From contig CALZFC010000026.1 of assembly GCA_945643635.1 (NCBI GenBank), positions 496,001 to 560,000 on the forward strand: DNA of 64,000 nucleotides, in the 5' to 3' direction. A program made the position numbers and the translations under genes. Below the pieces are notes generated by a model, which ran no database searches, was not told the DNA's origin, and saw only the letters and a list, made by a program, of their open reading frames with translations. This stretch comes from Allodiplogaster sudhausi. Its lineage: Eukaryota > Nematoda > Chromadorea > Rhabditida > Diplogasteridae. Shown one piece after another: positions 24,646 through 35,625 of the stretch (the first letter of the stretch is position 1; the number at the start of each line of letters is the position of its first letter).

Positions 24646-24653
24646 ATATAAGG
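24646..24653 (+). promoter_or_regulatory. TATA-like box before plus-strand lectin gene
   Basis: ATATAAGG with flanks GGC and AG, 46 bp before the ATG at 24699. It matches the motif and spacing in the minus-strand array copies. The intervening DNA down to GTAGAACAATG is also recognisably homologous. Confidence 0.6.
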
Positions 24654-24698
24654 AGTTCGGGATACATGTTTCATCAGTACAATATCGTACGTAGAACA

Positions 24699-25833
24699 AT
24701 GTTCGGATGCTTCCTCCTCTTCTCTTCAGCTCTACTTTCTTGTAGGCTTCCTTTTTTTATTCACCTCATTTCCGTTTAATTATATGAACTTAGTACATAG
24801 ATGTTCGTGTGTTAACATCTATGTACTATATACAAAAATGCGCCTAATTTAAAACAAAAAACAACCCATTTTTCAGTTGTCTCTGCGCAATGTTATAATG
24901 GCAAATGCTACAAGGTATGATTTTGTATTTTGCAAGCTTGAATATTAATATGTACCTAATTAACGAAAAATGATGCGAATCGACATGCAGCTCGTTGACT
25001 TCCCGATGAATGACAACCAGGCGCGTGTCATGTGCTTCATGCAGGGAAGATACGCAGCACCCGGCGGCGCTGCGGGCACCTTCGTTGCAGGTGGAGAAAT
25101 GGATTTTTTTTTTATTCAGAGGAGGTATCCGACGAAAGAAAACCGAATATGATTAAATTATGCTTCAAACGATTCAAAACTCACAACTTGATGATCGTCT
25201 GCTACAAGTTTTTAAAATTGAAGCGGATATATATATCTAACAAATCTCATGTTCTTTCATGTTGTACCTTATCGTCTTTATATCTCATATTTTGGTGAAA
25301 ATGGGGTGCTTATTGGGCAGAACGGGCATTGACTGACTCTTCTTCCCACAAATGAGCATGCCTTGCTTGCTTTAGATGATGCACCGGCGACACTGCAGAG
25401 ACGTTTTCTACAATATTAAAAATAGAAAATATCTGGCTAAATTCTGATTTTCATAAAGCGAGACCACCTCCAATCGATCATTTAGGCCAAGCTTAGTCAA
25501 AATGGGAAGATAAAAGAAAAAAAAGTAATTTGTTGTCGGATACGTCCTTTATGTGGAAGCAATGATTAAAGGAATGTAAATTCTACTTCAGCGAATGTCA
25601 CCGGCGGCAAGGACGCGTGGGTGGACGCGTATGACAAGAGTGCCGGCGGCAACTATGCGAACGGTTCGAAGAGTCTTTCCCCTGTCCTTGCCTAAAGTAT
25701 TCTAATGAGATATCCAATTTCAGGCCAGGGCCCAACGGAGGATAAGAAATGTGCTGTTATCACAAAGACCGGAAAGTGGCGCGCCGTCTCGTGCTTCGAG
25801 CAGTTCCCCGCCCTCTGCCAGAAGAACCAGTAG
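24699..25833 (+). CDS. C-type lectin-like protein, diverged paralogue
   Basis: Five exons at 24699-24741, 24877-24914, 24991-25090, 25592-25663 and 25724-25833 encode 120 aa with the same phases as the array genes. The signal peptide is MFGCFLLFSSALLS. The cysteine of the APCG motif in exon 3 is glycine here (APGG), leaving a likely unpaired partner cysteine. The acidic segment VDADDKS becomes VDAYDKS. Splice sites are canonical and there is no stop, so it may be expressed with an altered disulfide pattern, or be in early decay. Intron 3 (25091-25591) is much longer than in the array. Confidence 0.8.
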
Positions 25834-27282
25834 AGGAATGAAGTTGAATCCCTTCTCATCGAGGAATTCTCCACGGCTTGTCGGCTCACTCTAATTTACT
25901 CTGTGTTGATTTTATTCTAATAAACACGAATGAATGTATGATCAGGAAACAATCAATTTCAATTTGTTTTTCGCATTGAACAATTTACAAATCAGACAGT
26001 ATTGGGAAAAAGTATTGAAAACTATGTACATGAAGAATTCAACCAGGCCGGTTAGGCAATAATAACATACATGAATAACATTTATTCAACCAAGCCGGTT
26101 AGGCAATTAAAGGTGAGTATCGAGACAGAGAAAAATGGTAAACTATTACTTAGAAAAAAGATTGTCGGTACGAATACGAATATAAAGGAATGACACGGAT
26201 TGCATTTCTGCGTATGCATACATATATGTATGTAGATATGGAAAATGTGTTGATCTTGCTAAGACACTACTAATGCCTGATGTCATTCTGACAGTTCCTT
26301 ATAAAAATGTAACTACATCGCCATATGACACTGCAGTTAGCGCTGCACTGATCTAATGGGCACGTGGAAATAATGATGGACAGGGCGTCATTGTCTTTTT
26401 CGCCTCACTTTTTCACGCCGATGCTGCTGATAGTAAAAGGTAGCACTCTTTATTGTTATTACAATAGAGCGTGTTTAAACAAAGTATCAAAATATATGAG
26501 GCTTACAAAATGACCGTTGGACGACTGTTCATTGGACTTGTATCCGTATTCTTTTTTATTCGCCATTCCAGTTCAGTTTGTTGTAAATTTCCCCTGAGCT
26601 CTCTCAATACATTCTCCTTTGTTTTCTTCTGGCGTTTCCATTTCTTCTCCTATCAGTATACTTACTACCTGCGCTAAATTTTCATTAATATTTTTGCCTA
26701 ATAGTGGACATTTAGAAAAGCTGGTCAATTTATACAATTTTTTTTCAAATTTCTTGACAGATGAAATACATATTATAATGTGGGCGAAGAGGACAGCTTG
26801 TTTAAATTCCAGGGCATGAATTCAGCACATGAAATTTATCCTCCTTCTGTTTATCCGTCTTTGTAGCACCGTTTGACGTCCTATTCTTTGCATTTATGTT
26901 GGAACTATCTATCGACCTTCACTTTTGTTCGCTGCAGATGTATACACATTTGCCCCCTCCCCTCGAATTTAAGCGAAAAAGAAAAACAAAATACCGAAAA
27001 TTTATTTAAAGTTCGTTCCAATCATTATCTTGATGAATCTGAACTTACTTAAATGCATATCTGAAGAACTGTTTCAATTTATTACAACACGATCGACTTT
27101 CTCTCAAGAAAATTTCATAGGCGAAATCGCGAAATCGTTGGATTTGGATGTCATCAAAAATGTCATGTTCGGAACAGCTGTATGCCTCGGAGAGGCCATC
27201 GCTCCTGCCTATCTTGGATGTCATCGTGAATGATCTCCTCCTCTGCATCGTCAGGAAAGCTGAACTAGCGAAATGCATTATG
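25834..27282. other. Intergenic region without recognised gene
   Basis: No convincing coding frame. It contains a direct duplication of a 24-bp motif (CAACCARGCCGGTTAGGCAAT core at about 26037-26060 and 26084-26107). Near the downstream gene the motif TGGATGTCATC occurs twice (27143-27153 and 27215-27225), possibly part of a promoter region. Confidence 0.5.
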
Positions 27283-27290
27283 TATAAAAG
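27283..27290 (+). promoter_or_regulatory. TATA box of lectin gene at 27333
   Basis: TATAAAAG lies 43 bp before the ATG, preceding a short C-rich leader, as expected for a focused Pol II promoter. Confidence 0.65.
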
Positions 27291-27332
27291 GATTCCGAGC
27301 TGAAGCATCTTCACTCCATTACACCGCCTACA

Positions 27333-27729
27333 ATGCTCGCTTTCTGCATTCTCCTGTCATCGGCTATTCTGGCTGGTACATACGCTTTCATAATCAATCA
27401 TATTTTTCTTCTTTTTTTTTTTATATTTATAACTCTTGACCCTCGTCATATTCTAAATTATAATTCTTGTCTATAATTTTCAAAGGGCTTTTAAACGCTA
27501 ATGTTATGGGGACAGAGCATTTGCCTAACAATAAGATAACATATAGTTTGCAGCTGCTGCTGATAACAACGGATGTGGTGATCCGTGGTTCCAGTACAAG
27601 CCGCATGGCGGAAAGTGCTACAAGGTCATATACATACATATCTCTTACAATTAGCGACTCCTTTTTTTTGGGAATTCCTTGCCTAGAAAATGTCCCGCTC
27701 TCCCTCTCCTCTCTCTCCCGCCTTCTCGT

Positions 27730-27778
<49 letters not shown>

Positions 27779-28244
27779 CAGATCGTTGAGCAGCCCATGA
27801 CTCTGCAGCAGGCGAGAGTCATGTGCTTCACGCAAGGCGGACGACTCGCTGCGCCGTGCGGCGGCTTCTCCACACAATTCGTGCGAGGTTCAGCTCTTTC
27901 TCTACTCTATTTCCGGCTTATCGATTGATTCGCTATTTACTAGTCAAAATGTCTATCAAAAAAGAACTCGGTAATGAATAATTCAGGCGCCGTCACCGTT
28001 GGTGAGGAGGCTTGGATGGATGCGGGTGCCGACTGCTCGGCTGACAACTACCTGCCGGGTACGAGACTCGGTCCCACGACGGTGTCCTTGAAAAGCTACC
28101 GTAATCTCATCTTTAGGCCAGCGTCCCACGGCGGAGAAAAAGTGTGCCGTGATCACGAGCAACCCGCTTGGCAGATGGCGCGCCGTTTCGTGCGACGAGC
28201 AGCAGTTCCCGGCCGTGTGCGAGAAGAAGCAGAGCCCGCAGTAA
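27333..28244 (+). CDS. Secreted C-type lectin-like domain protein, intact diverged paralogue
   Basis: Exons 27333-27375, 27554-27624, 27782-27887, 27987-28058 and 28117-28244 join in frame to about 139 aa. Exon 1 gives a signal peptide (MLAFCILLSSAILA). The domain starts GCGDPWF, then GGKCYK, ARVMCF, APCGG, EEAWMDAG, ADC, EKKCAVIT, GRWRAVSC and PAVCEKK. It has the opening Cys pair (GCGDPW) that the array members replace with a shorter AQCC segment, and an extra cysteine in ADC. No EPN or WND motif is seen. Exon phases match the array genes, so this is the best local reference for the ancestral form. A CT microsatellite lies in intron 2 just before the acceptor. Confidence 0.88.
27735..27776 (+). 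repeat. CT microsatellite in lectin intron 2
   Basis: About 20 CT units ending at the TTGCAG acceptor of exon 3, so they serve as, or may disturb, the polypyrimidine tract. Length variation is likely. Confidence 0.9.
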
Positions 28245-28990
28245 GTGAGATCGATCCATCGAGACTCTTTCATCGCACGATTGACAACATTGCACTCCTG
28301 ACAATGAGAATAAAGCAATTGTCAAAAGTAGTGCAAACTTTCCTCATGTTTACGACAGATTATAATTCACCGAAGGTGTCTTCTTCTCTTGTTACCTGGT
28401 CTGTAACGAAAATGACAGTTGTATTGTGCAGTAATGCGCCGCCATTGCGGGCTCTGAATGTGAAAACGTTACAATACGTCTATACATCTCTACCGCATAC
28501 TCCAGATATGAATCCGAATCACGACTTTACAAAATTCTTAACCAAATGGAAAATAAAGAATAACTCAGTTTAAAAAAAACAAGACACTTTCATGGCTACA
28601 CTTTCAAAGTAAACAAGAACATCACTGAAAATGAAGCGATTCGGTCGGAGAGCCGTTTTTTGCCATATCGGTTCGGCGACGTCAGCAAAAGGGCAATGAG
28701 GAGGTGTGAACAGAGACCTATCTGACTTCATGTTTACAGTTTGCGGAAAGAATCATCACAATCTTCGAGTGTGGCTAATTAATCACACATCGCAACTCGT
28801 GCGGAAAAGTGCAACGGTGGAAAAAACGGCTCGCAGAGCACTCTCAGCAATAATAGAAAAGGGCAAAAGCGGAAAAGTGCAAGGCGATTAATCAAATGCG
28901 ATCAGAGAGAAGAAGGTACAAAAGACGTGGGGAGATTGGTGTGATCAGCCTTCCGCCTCGGACGAGGGGGACGCCTTTCAACATGCTTTT

Positions 28991-29033
28991 TGCCAATTAG
29001 AATTCCCGCACTGTGCTGCTAGGCTAATTGGCA
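28991..29033. other. Perfect 10-bp stem-loop in intergenic DNA
   Basis: TGCCAATTAG (28991-29000) and CTAATTGGCA (29024-29033) are perfect complements with a 23-nt loop. It lies between the lectin and UGT genes; the interval 28245-29242 otherwise holds no recognised gene. Function unknown: a small structured RNA or a transposon relic are both possible. Confidence 0.5.
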
Positions 29034-29231
29034 AGGATTTTTTCTTAAAGTCCTCAATAAATTTAGGTGGAGTTTATTTCACACCCGTCGGGTGTCCACA
29101 ATTTAAAAATCTTTTTAGTTTTCCTTCGCAATGCTATAGATTAGCCTTCCTCTAGAAATTCCTTCCACCTTGAACAATCTTGCCCTTTTCCCATCTTTCG
29201 GGCAATATCCTGCCAGTCAGCTCATAATCGT

Positions 29232-29246
29232 TTTTGTTTACAGCAA
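29232..29246 (+). promoter_or_regulatory. Likely spliced-leader acceptor of the UGT gene
   Basis: TTTTTGTTTACAG ends 3 bases before the ATG at 29247. A strong acceptor immediately before a start codon with no upstream coding exon is the usual arrangement for nematode trans-splicing. Confidence 0.55.
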
Positions 29247-29961
29247 ATGGTTACGGTCATTCCACTGCTCGTTCTTCTCCTCATTTTCGCCGTAGCGGAT
29301 TCGTTGAAATTCCTCGGCTAAAACCCCATCTTCAGTCACAGCCACGCGAACTTCCTAAACCGAGTCGCGGACAGTCTCGTGGATGCCAGCCATGAAGTCG
29401 TGAGTTGCCTTCAGCATTCATCCCATGAACTTTTAATCTAGCTGAGTTGTAAATTAAACCCAATTATTAATTTTGAAGGTGCTGCTGACGGCAGTCTACC
29501 ACTCCCAATTGACAAAAGCGATAAGGTGAGTTTGATGGTTCTCATTAAGGCGAATTTATTTTAAAGAGTCTGTGCACGTCGCTTGTAATCTTGCGTCTTT
29601 CTAACATCTTAGAAAAGTCACAATAATACAATTTTTCTGTAAACATTTTCTTTCAGCAAGAAGGCGCGCATCGTTTACGTGCCTCCGAGCTCGTCCTTAA
29701 TTGCTGACTATGAACATTTTCGATACCATCACATGGGTGGAGATATCTGGACTCAAGAGAACAAGAGTCCTCTCGCATTTGCTCAGGTTTACATATATCT
29801 GATCAATAGTATTTTTTAAGATAAAGAGGGAATTAAATTTATGTCATTATGAAATATCATCTCTTTAAATGTCCATTCTTTTAAGACCATGGAGCTGATG
29901 CGAGAATACTACGTCCGCCAATGCCATGGTTTGTTTTACTCTTGCATCTAAATGTGCGAAC

Positions 29962-29966
<5 letters not shown>

Positions 29967-29996
<30 letters not shown>
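29967..29996 (+). repeat. AT microsatellite in UGT intron 4
   Basis: About 15 TA repeats between exons 4 and 5. Confidence 0.9.
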
Positions 29997-30000
<4 letters not shown>

Positions 30001-31108
30001 TATATATCAAAAACTTTTGTTCCAAATGTATAATTGCAGTTACGCTGAATTCATCGAGACTGCTAGAGGAACTTCGCGACGAAAAATTTGATGCAGCCTT
30101 TACTGAGACGTTTGACATGTGCGGTCTAGGTTAGCATTTTGTACACTCCTATATATGTATGTACATATACAAATGCATTTAAAAAAAGTCTTCTCCGTTT
30201 AAATTTACGTATATTCTTAGGAATTTTTCATCAACTCGGAATCGAGCGCTACGCGGTAACGCTGCTATGCTTGCCAATGTTCCTTGGACTTAGCCACGAG
30301 TGGCTCGGAGCTCCAACACCTTCCAGCTACGTTCCAGGTGAGCTGGTTTTGAGATTTGGAAAGGATGAAGTTGAGTTAGAGAAGGTCAGCTTAGAGAAGG
30401 TCAGCTATTTATATCAGATGCAACAAGTTTTACATTTCATGTTTTAGGCGTATTCTCTCCATTCTCTGACAAGATGACCCTCATGGAGAGAATGCGAAAC
30501 TTGCAAGGGAGCATTCACGGAGAATGGCTCATGCACGGGTCCCTTTCCAAATTCGACGCTCTCTTCCAACGACACTTTCCTCGCTCGCCTTCTATGATGG
30601 TATTAATATCTTATTATGGTAGTATTATCTTTTACAAAGCCATCAAAATTACCCCTATTTATTCTTCTTTTAGGAACTCGGCGCAAAGGAGTCGTACTAC
30701 TTCGTGAATTCTGAGCCCTTGATAGACTTTCCTCGTCCCGTCACTCGAAATGTCGTGGACATTGGCGGAATCGTCATGCCACCAATAGCGAAGCCACTGA
30801 ACGAGGTGAGTCGCTTCAGCCAGAATATTGAATACTTATCAACTTCTAGCTCTTAACCAATTCAAGTGCTTCACTTTCAGCATCTCTCTGGTCTCCTCTC
30901 TCTCCGAACCACAACCGTTCTCATTTCCTTCGGCACAGTCATGCAAACAGCCAAAATCCCCGAGCAGTTCAAGGAAACGATCCGCCAACTGGCATTAAAA
31001 TGCCAAATGTCACTTTCATTTGGAAGTACGAGAGGTCGGAGGACAACGTCGCAAGGGGAATTCCGAACCTCGTGACCGAATCGTGGCTTCCGCAGACCGA
31101 TCTTCTCA

Positions 31109-31780
31109 GTCAGTGATTTTTATATTCCTGGCGCTATTCTTCCTTCCGAAAGGATCACGTAAAGTTCTGACAATGAGCATTTCTTAAGAGGCATATCTCA
31201 AACAGGGCTACAGTATACCAAGATTGTTTTTCCATCACTCTATTCGTTTCAAGCCTCGACATCACGTAAACAACTCAACGAATGACCATGCTAGAAAAAG
31301 ATGTGAACCGTAGCGGAGGAAAGTGGTCACACCATTTTTTTTAAGTTGAAACATCTGTATATAATTTGGCTAACCGCATCGCATGATGGGAGTGTTTATT
31401 CGCGTTCTTCACGTTTTTAGTAACTAGGAGAAGGGCGAAGGAGGAATGCAGCGAAACCAGAGTTCCATTTTCAAACAACTGCACTTTCTCTCACCTATTC
31501 TCAGTGTCGCAACAATTGGAGAATGTGATAAGAATTTGAGAGAGCGAGCGAGAGAGAAGTGACAGAAATGGAGAAATGTGAGTGTGACTTATCGTTGCAC
31601 TTTTTCACCTGAGAGAATCGCAACATTCGAGTGACCACTGAAAGTGGAGGGTTGCCAAGAAAAGAGAACAAGAAGATATCTAACCTTGGAAGGATTTACA
31701 GATCTAATAGAAACAAACCTTATTATGCTTTTCAAATGACTTGAGAATACTAAAAGTAGAAACTAAGTAAAGTATTTCAG
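31109..31780 (+). other. Large UGT intron with dispersed-repeat sequence
   Basis: This 672-bp intron is several times longer than its neighbours. It contains a segment around 31590-31650 (TTTTTCACCTGAGAGAATCGCAACATT) that recurs at 34374-34410, and as more diverged forms at 33685-33739 and, inverted, at 40504-40560. It may have grown by insertion of a small element. Confidence 0.55.
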
Positions 31781-33048
31781 ACGACCGCCGCCTCTCCGCC
31801 TTCGTGACCCACGGAGGCGCGGGTTTAGTGACGGAGGCGACTCTTCTCGGGGTGCCCCTCGTGGTGGTTCCAGTCATGGCAGATCAGCCAAGGAATGGAG
31901 AGATGGTCAAGCGACTTGGCAACGGTCTCCTCCTGCATAGGGACCAACTCGCGGAGCCCTCTCATCTCATAAAGAGCATCTCCAAAGTTCTTCATGACAG
32001 AAGGTTTGGAGCTCTTTCATTTTGAGACCTAACTTTGCAACATCTTTTGAGCATTATACAGACATTGAAATTTAACTAATTAATAATTGGATAATATAAA
32101 AGAATCTTTGAAGCATCCGTGACCGGGCGGGGGCGGTGGCGAGAATGGTGGCGGAGCAGCCGCAGTCGGCGCTTGAAAGACTCGTCTTCCACTTCGAGTT
32201 CATGGCCCGGCACGGTCCTCTCACCACCCTCGACCACTACGGAAGTCAACTCTCCTTCCTTGAATATTACAACATCGACATCATTCTTATTCTGACCTCT
32301 GCTCTTCTCACCTCTACCGCAATTCTCGCTGCTCTCTCATTCTTTACTGGCAAACTTAGCTTGCATGCAGCATCAAAGATTGGGTTGGATAGATATAAAG
32401 TAGAGTGAGAGTACAAAATTGATCCAATTATTATATACAGGTCTCGCTCTGATGAACGAATGCAGTATTTTGATTGTATATATATAGATATATTCTTAAA
32501 TATACACTTTCATATGTGTCCGTGTTTTGTTTTCTTCGGCTTATTCATAATATTGCTATCATTTCACATGAAATGGTATGATATTGTTGGCCGATCACTT
32601 TATGTTACCGGTGCTCCACAACTTATTCTATGTTGTCACAACAAAGTTGTTTTTAGTTCGATTCCTTGCATGTCTTTGTTTCTTGATAACGATACGAGAT
32701 GTTGTCACATAAACCAGAAAACCATGAAATTTCTTCGAAATAATTAAATTAATAGAACAAATTATCCATCTAAATTCTGAAGGTCAAATTAGAGTGTTCG
32801 CAAAAAAAGCTAAAATTTGTGTTTAAATTCAAAATCCAAGCTTTCATTTTATTAATTCTGCAGAATTAAAAGACATTCGTGTCGAATTACATGTAAAATG
32901 TCGATATTGGTGGAATTGTCGTCGTGTGAAAGAAATTATCGCTGAAAACGATTGACTGACTCAGCAATGAAGTTGAGAAAGACGAAAATTCAACTCATCC
33001 ACTTCTAGCTTCCTACCTTCTCTTGCTTCACAAGCGCGTCCGTTTCAG

Positions 33049-33190
33049 CATCTCTCTGATACTCTCCCTCAGAGCAGTTACATATATATCGTTCTCATCT
33101 CCTTCGGCACTGTCATACAAACAGCCAAAAAAAGTCCCGAGCTGGAACCGACAATTCACATGCCGAATGTCAGTTTGACGAGGTACACTT
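33049..33190 (+). pseudogene. Decayed UGT exon-9 copy
   Basis: After a TTTCAG acceptor the sequence follows UGT exon 9 (matches LISFGTV, QTAK, MPNVS) but has small indels and stops. It is a partial tandem duplicate of the gene just upstream. Its MPNV segment keeps the ATG CCG AAT codons that support a one-base deletion in the main gene. The interval 32409-33048 shows no gene. Confidence 0.7.
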
Positions 33191-33684
33191 AAGATCTTGT
33201 GACTCAATCATAAACTCAAATAGTGTGTCCATTCAGTAAGATCAGTGACAGGTAATGTCAAATAAAAGATTAGAAGGCAACAGTTTTTGTTCTTCTTTGA
33301 AGAAACACCGCGTTCATCGTACTCACATTTAGCTGTTCAGCATTCCAATATCGGGCCGTACGTTCATGCTGTGTTGACTTAATACATCCAAATAAAAAGA
33401 ATCATTGTGATAAAATCCGTGACGAGACCAAAAGATGAAAAAAGTGTTAGATCGCTAATGTGCTAGTTGAAAATTACTGCGATATTGGTGCAGTCAATTC
33501 GGCTAACTGAATCAGGTGACCATGTGACACGTTTTATTAGCAAGATAGGACGCACAAAGTAAGCTTCAATGAAACAGGATTGAATAATCAGATTCCAACA
33601 GGTTTCTTCTCATCATGACAGAGAAACCGAGAGAAAGATTGTGAGAAATCACCTAGAATGTAGAAAGTTGAAAGATGCAAATAT

Positions 33685-33739
33685 GGTTCTCCTTTGCACT
33701 TCGTCACATGACAACATCGCAACATTCATCATGTGAAAT
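33685..33739 (+). repeat. Dispersed short repeat, copy A
   Basis: Contains CACATGACAACATCGCAACATTCATCATGTG, which matches the reverse complement of 40504-40560. Related pieces occur at 31590-31650 and 34374-34410. It is partly self-complementary (CACATGA/TCATGTG), like a small non-autonomous element. Confidence 0.6.
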
Positions 33740-34517
33740 TTAAAATGTGCTTTAAAAACAAGAACATTAAAAAAAACCTTAAAGACTAAACTCGAGCTTT
33801 CAAGGTTGTTTTCGATTGTTACATTCTTACCTTTATTTTGTACTTATCTTTTGTGCTTCGAAACATGTGCATAAATTTTAAATCGCTGAGAAATGCATGG
33901 AAGTTAGCGTATGTTCATAAGAGATTTCTGTTTGCTTAACCACCATAGTTTTCTTTCCTGTAAGGTGTGTCCAATTCAGAACCTTGCTGATGTCGCCGTC
34001 ATCACCTTTACCATGACCAAGGAAACATCCAGCATTCAAGAAAGCCATCGGTTCAAAATGACATCGCACATTTGAAGGGATCCTTAAGATGTGAGAGAAG
34101 AGGATACACAGGACATGCCTGTACACATTGTGATAAATTTTTTATCTCAAATTGTCCGGCCTACAGTATACTAAAACCAACCTTACACTAAATTCAGTCA
34201 AGGCCGGTACTACTTCCGCAGACTACTGTCTGGTAAACAAATGGAGGAGAATGCAAGAGATGCAAGGCGTAATGGGGAGAGAGAAAGAGAGAAGCGGAGA
34301 CAACCAGAGATGGAGTGCGGGAAACGGAAAGCAAGACGGCCTTGAAAGTGCAAGCGACAAAAAGCTGTCTGTTCATCTACACTTTATCACCTGAGAGAGT
34401 CGCAACATTGAAGTGGAGAACGGTTTGCGTTGAATGAGTACAGAATATAGAGACCCTTTCGAATGACGCTCATTCTAGCCAAAACAATTTTAATCAAGGT
34501 AGGCAATTTCTTTCCAG

Positions 34518-34640
34518 AGGACATCCATCGGTTGTCGTGATGTTCGGTTCATTGACGGAAGCGACCCTCTTCAGGGTGTAGATCGTGGTGGTTGCAGTAA
34601 TGGAATGTCAGCCAAGGAATGGAGAGATTTGGAAACCGGT
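34518..34640 (+). pseudogene. Decayed UGT exon-10 copy
   Basis: Begins after a TTTCCAG acceptor and resembles UGT exon 10 from LTEATL to QPRNGE, with the histidine-glycine signature lost and an in-frame TAG. With 33049-33190 it shows that a second UGT gene once followed the first, including its repeat-bearing intron (the similar 34374-34410 segment). Confidence 0.7.
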
Positions 34641-35040
34641 ACCCTCATGCGCTGAAACGAACAGCACGAGGTGTTACGAGGTGCTTCAGATCACTTACTG
34701 CAAATAGGAAATGTCTTTAGTTCAGTCTGGCCAGTTTGCAGAGAAGGAGAGAAAAATACAGACGACATCTTCGCAACATTATTTGATATCAATGTGTAGA
34801 TGCACTTTCGAGAGAACGTCTGCAGCCGGTGTGCAGACTGTCTGACCTTGAGCGCAGAGAGCTTTTCTTATCGAAGGAAGCCAATAATATCTTTTTTTTT
34901 AGTTCGTCTAGCCTTCGCATGTTCATGAAACAAGTGAAAAACACGTCAGACAACGTGATATCTCGTCCCGCTCCTTGCTTTTCTCTCGTTCCACTTGATA
35001 AACAGTCCTATGTTGCCTCGTAAGATAAACTGGGAGTATG

Positions 35041-35126
35041 TCAACTGAGCAGCGGTCAATTGAGCAGCGGACAACTGAGCAGCGGACATCTGAGCAGCGG
35101 TTCATTGCGCAGCGGTCAATTGCGCC
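35041..35126 (+). repeat. 15-bp minisatellite, 5.7 copies
   Basis: Tandem units of the type TCAACTGAGCAGCGG with small variations (TCAATTGAGCAGCGG, ACATCTGAGCAGCGG). Its surroundings (34641-35625) show no convincing gene. Confidence 0.9.
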
Positions 35127-35625
35127 ATAGGCTCTAATTGCCTTCAATTTTAATATTTTTGGTTATTGTAAAAACCAACCAAGCTATTTTGTCGTACTTT
35201 TGACTTTTATTATAATCTGAGTACAAATTGAATCTTAAGTTTTCCAGAAAAACAAATAGATTTATTCAACAGAATGACAGTAATCGGAAGTAATCTGTCA
35301 GAAGAGAAAAGAACAATTTTGCAACTAAACAAATAAAGAAATAGAAAGATAAAGCGTGAGAAAGTAGAAATATTTCAGTGCCCACAGTCAACTTTTCCAT
35401 AATATTTCACGTACGAATTTTCACTGCGCAGCGCCTTGAAATGGTCCAGCTCATTTTCACGGCCCTTCAAAACGCGCGGCTTGCAAGTCATTTAGGTCTG
35501 CTACGCCGATACTCAGTTTTCATTTGAAAATGAAAAGGGTGGGAAGACGTAAATACCGTTGTTTTGATGATTTTGTGTGGACAGTTCTGACAGATTTTGT
35601 GACAAAACTAAAACTTTGATAGGAA

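Larger units (their letters stand above)
29247..32408 (+). pseudogene. UDP-glucuronosyltransferase, full length but with two lesions
   Basis: Eleven exons (29247-29399, 29479-29525, 29657-29786, 29886-29928, 30040-30129, 30221-30337, 30448-30599, 30674-30805, 30881-31108, 31781-32003, 32114-32408) form a typical ER membrane UGT: signal peptide (VTVIPLLVLLLIFAVADS), variable acceptor-binding half, the UDP-sugar signature around FVTHGGAG and DQPRNGEM, and a C-terminal transmembrane segment with a basic tail. UGTs conjugate glycosyl groups to lipophilic toxins and drugs. Two lesions are visible: TAA right after KFLG in exon 1 (29316-29318), where the family usually has an aromatic residue, and a one-base loss in an A run near 30999 in exon 9 that shifts the frame before PNVTF. 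All splice sites look good, so decay is recent or the lesions are sequence errors. The DQ motif is followed by GN rather than RN or NA later in the domain. Confidence 0.82.

Noticed and set aside
27974..28573. 199-codon frame over the lectin 3' end
   Set aside because: It reads through the last intron and then out of frame. The spliced exon 5 gives the expected lectin C-terminus and stop at 28244.
28991..29033. Rho-independent terminator or microRNA precursor
   Set aside because: A bacterial terminator is not expected here, and a 10-bp stem with a 23-nt loop is too short for a typical pre-miRNA. Kept only as an unexplained hairpin.
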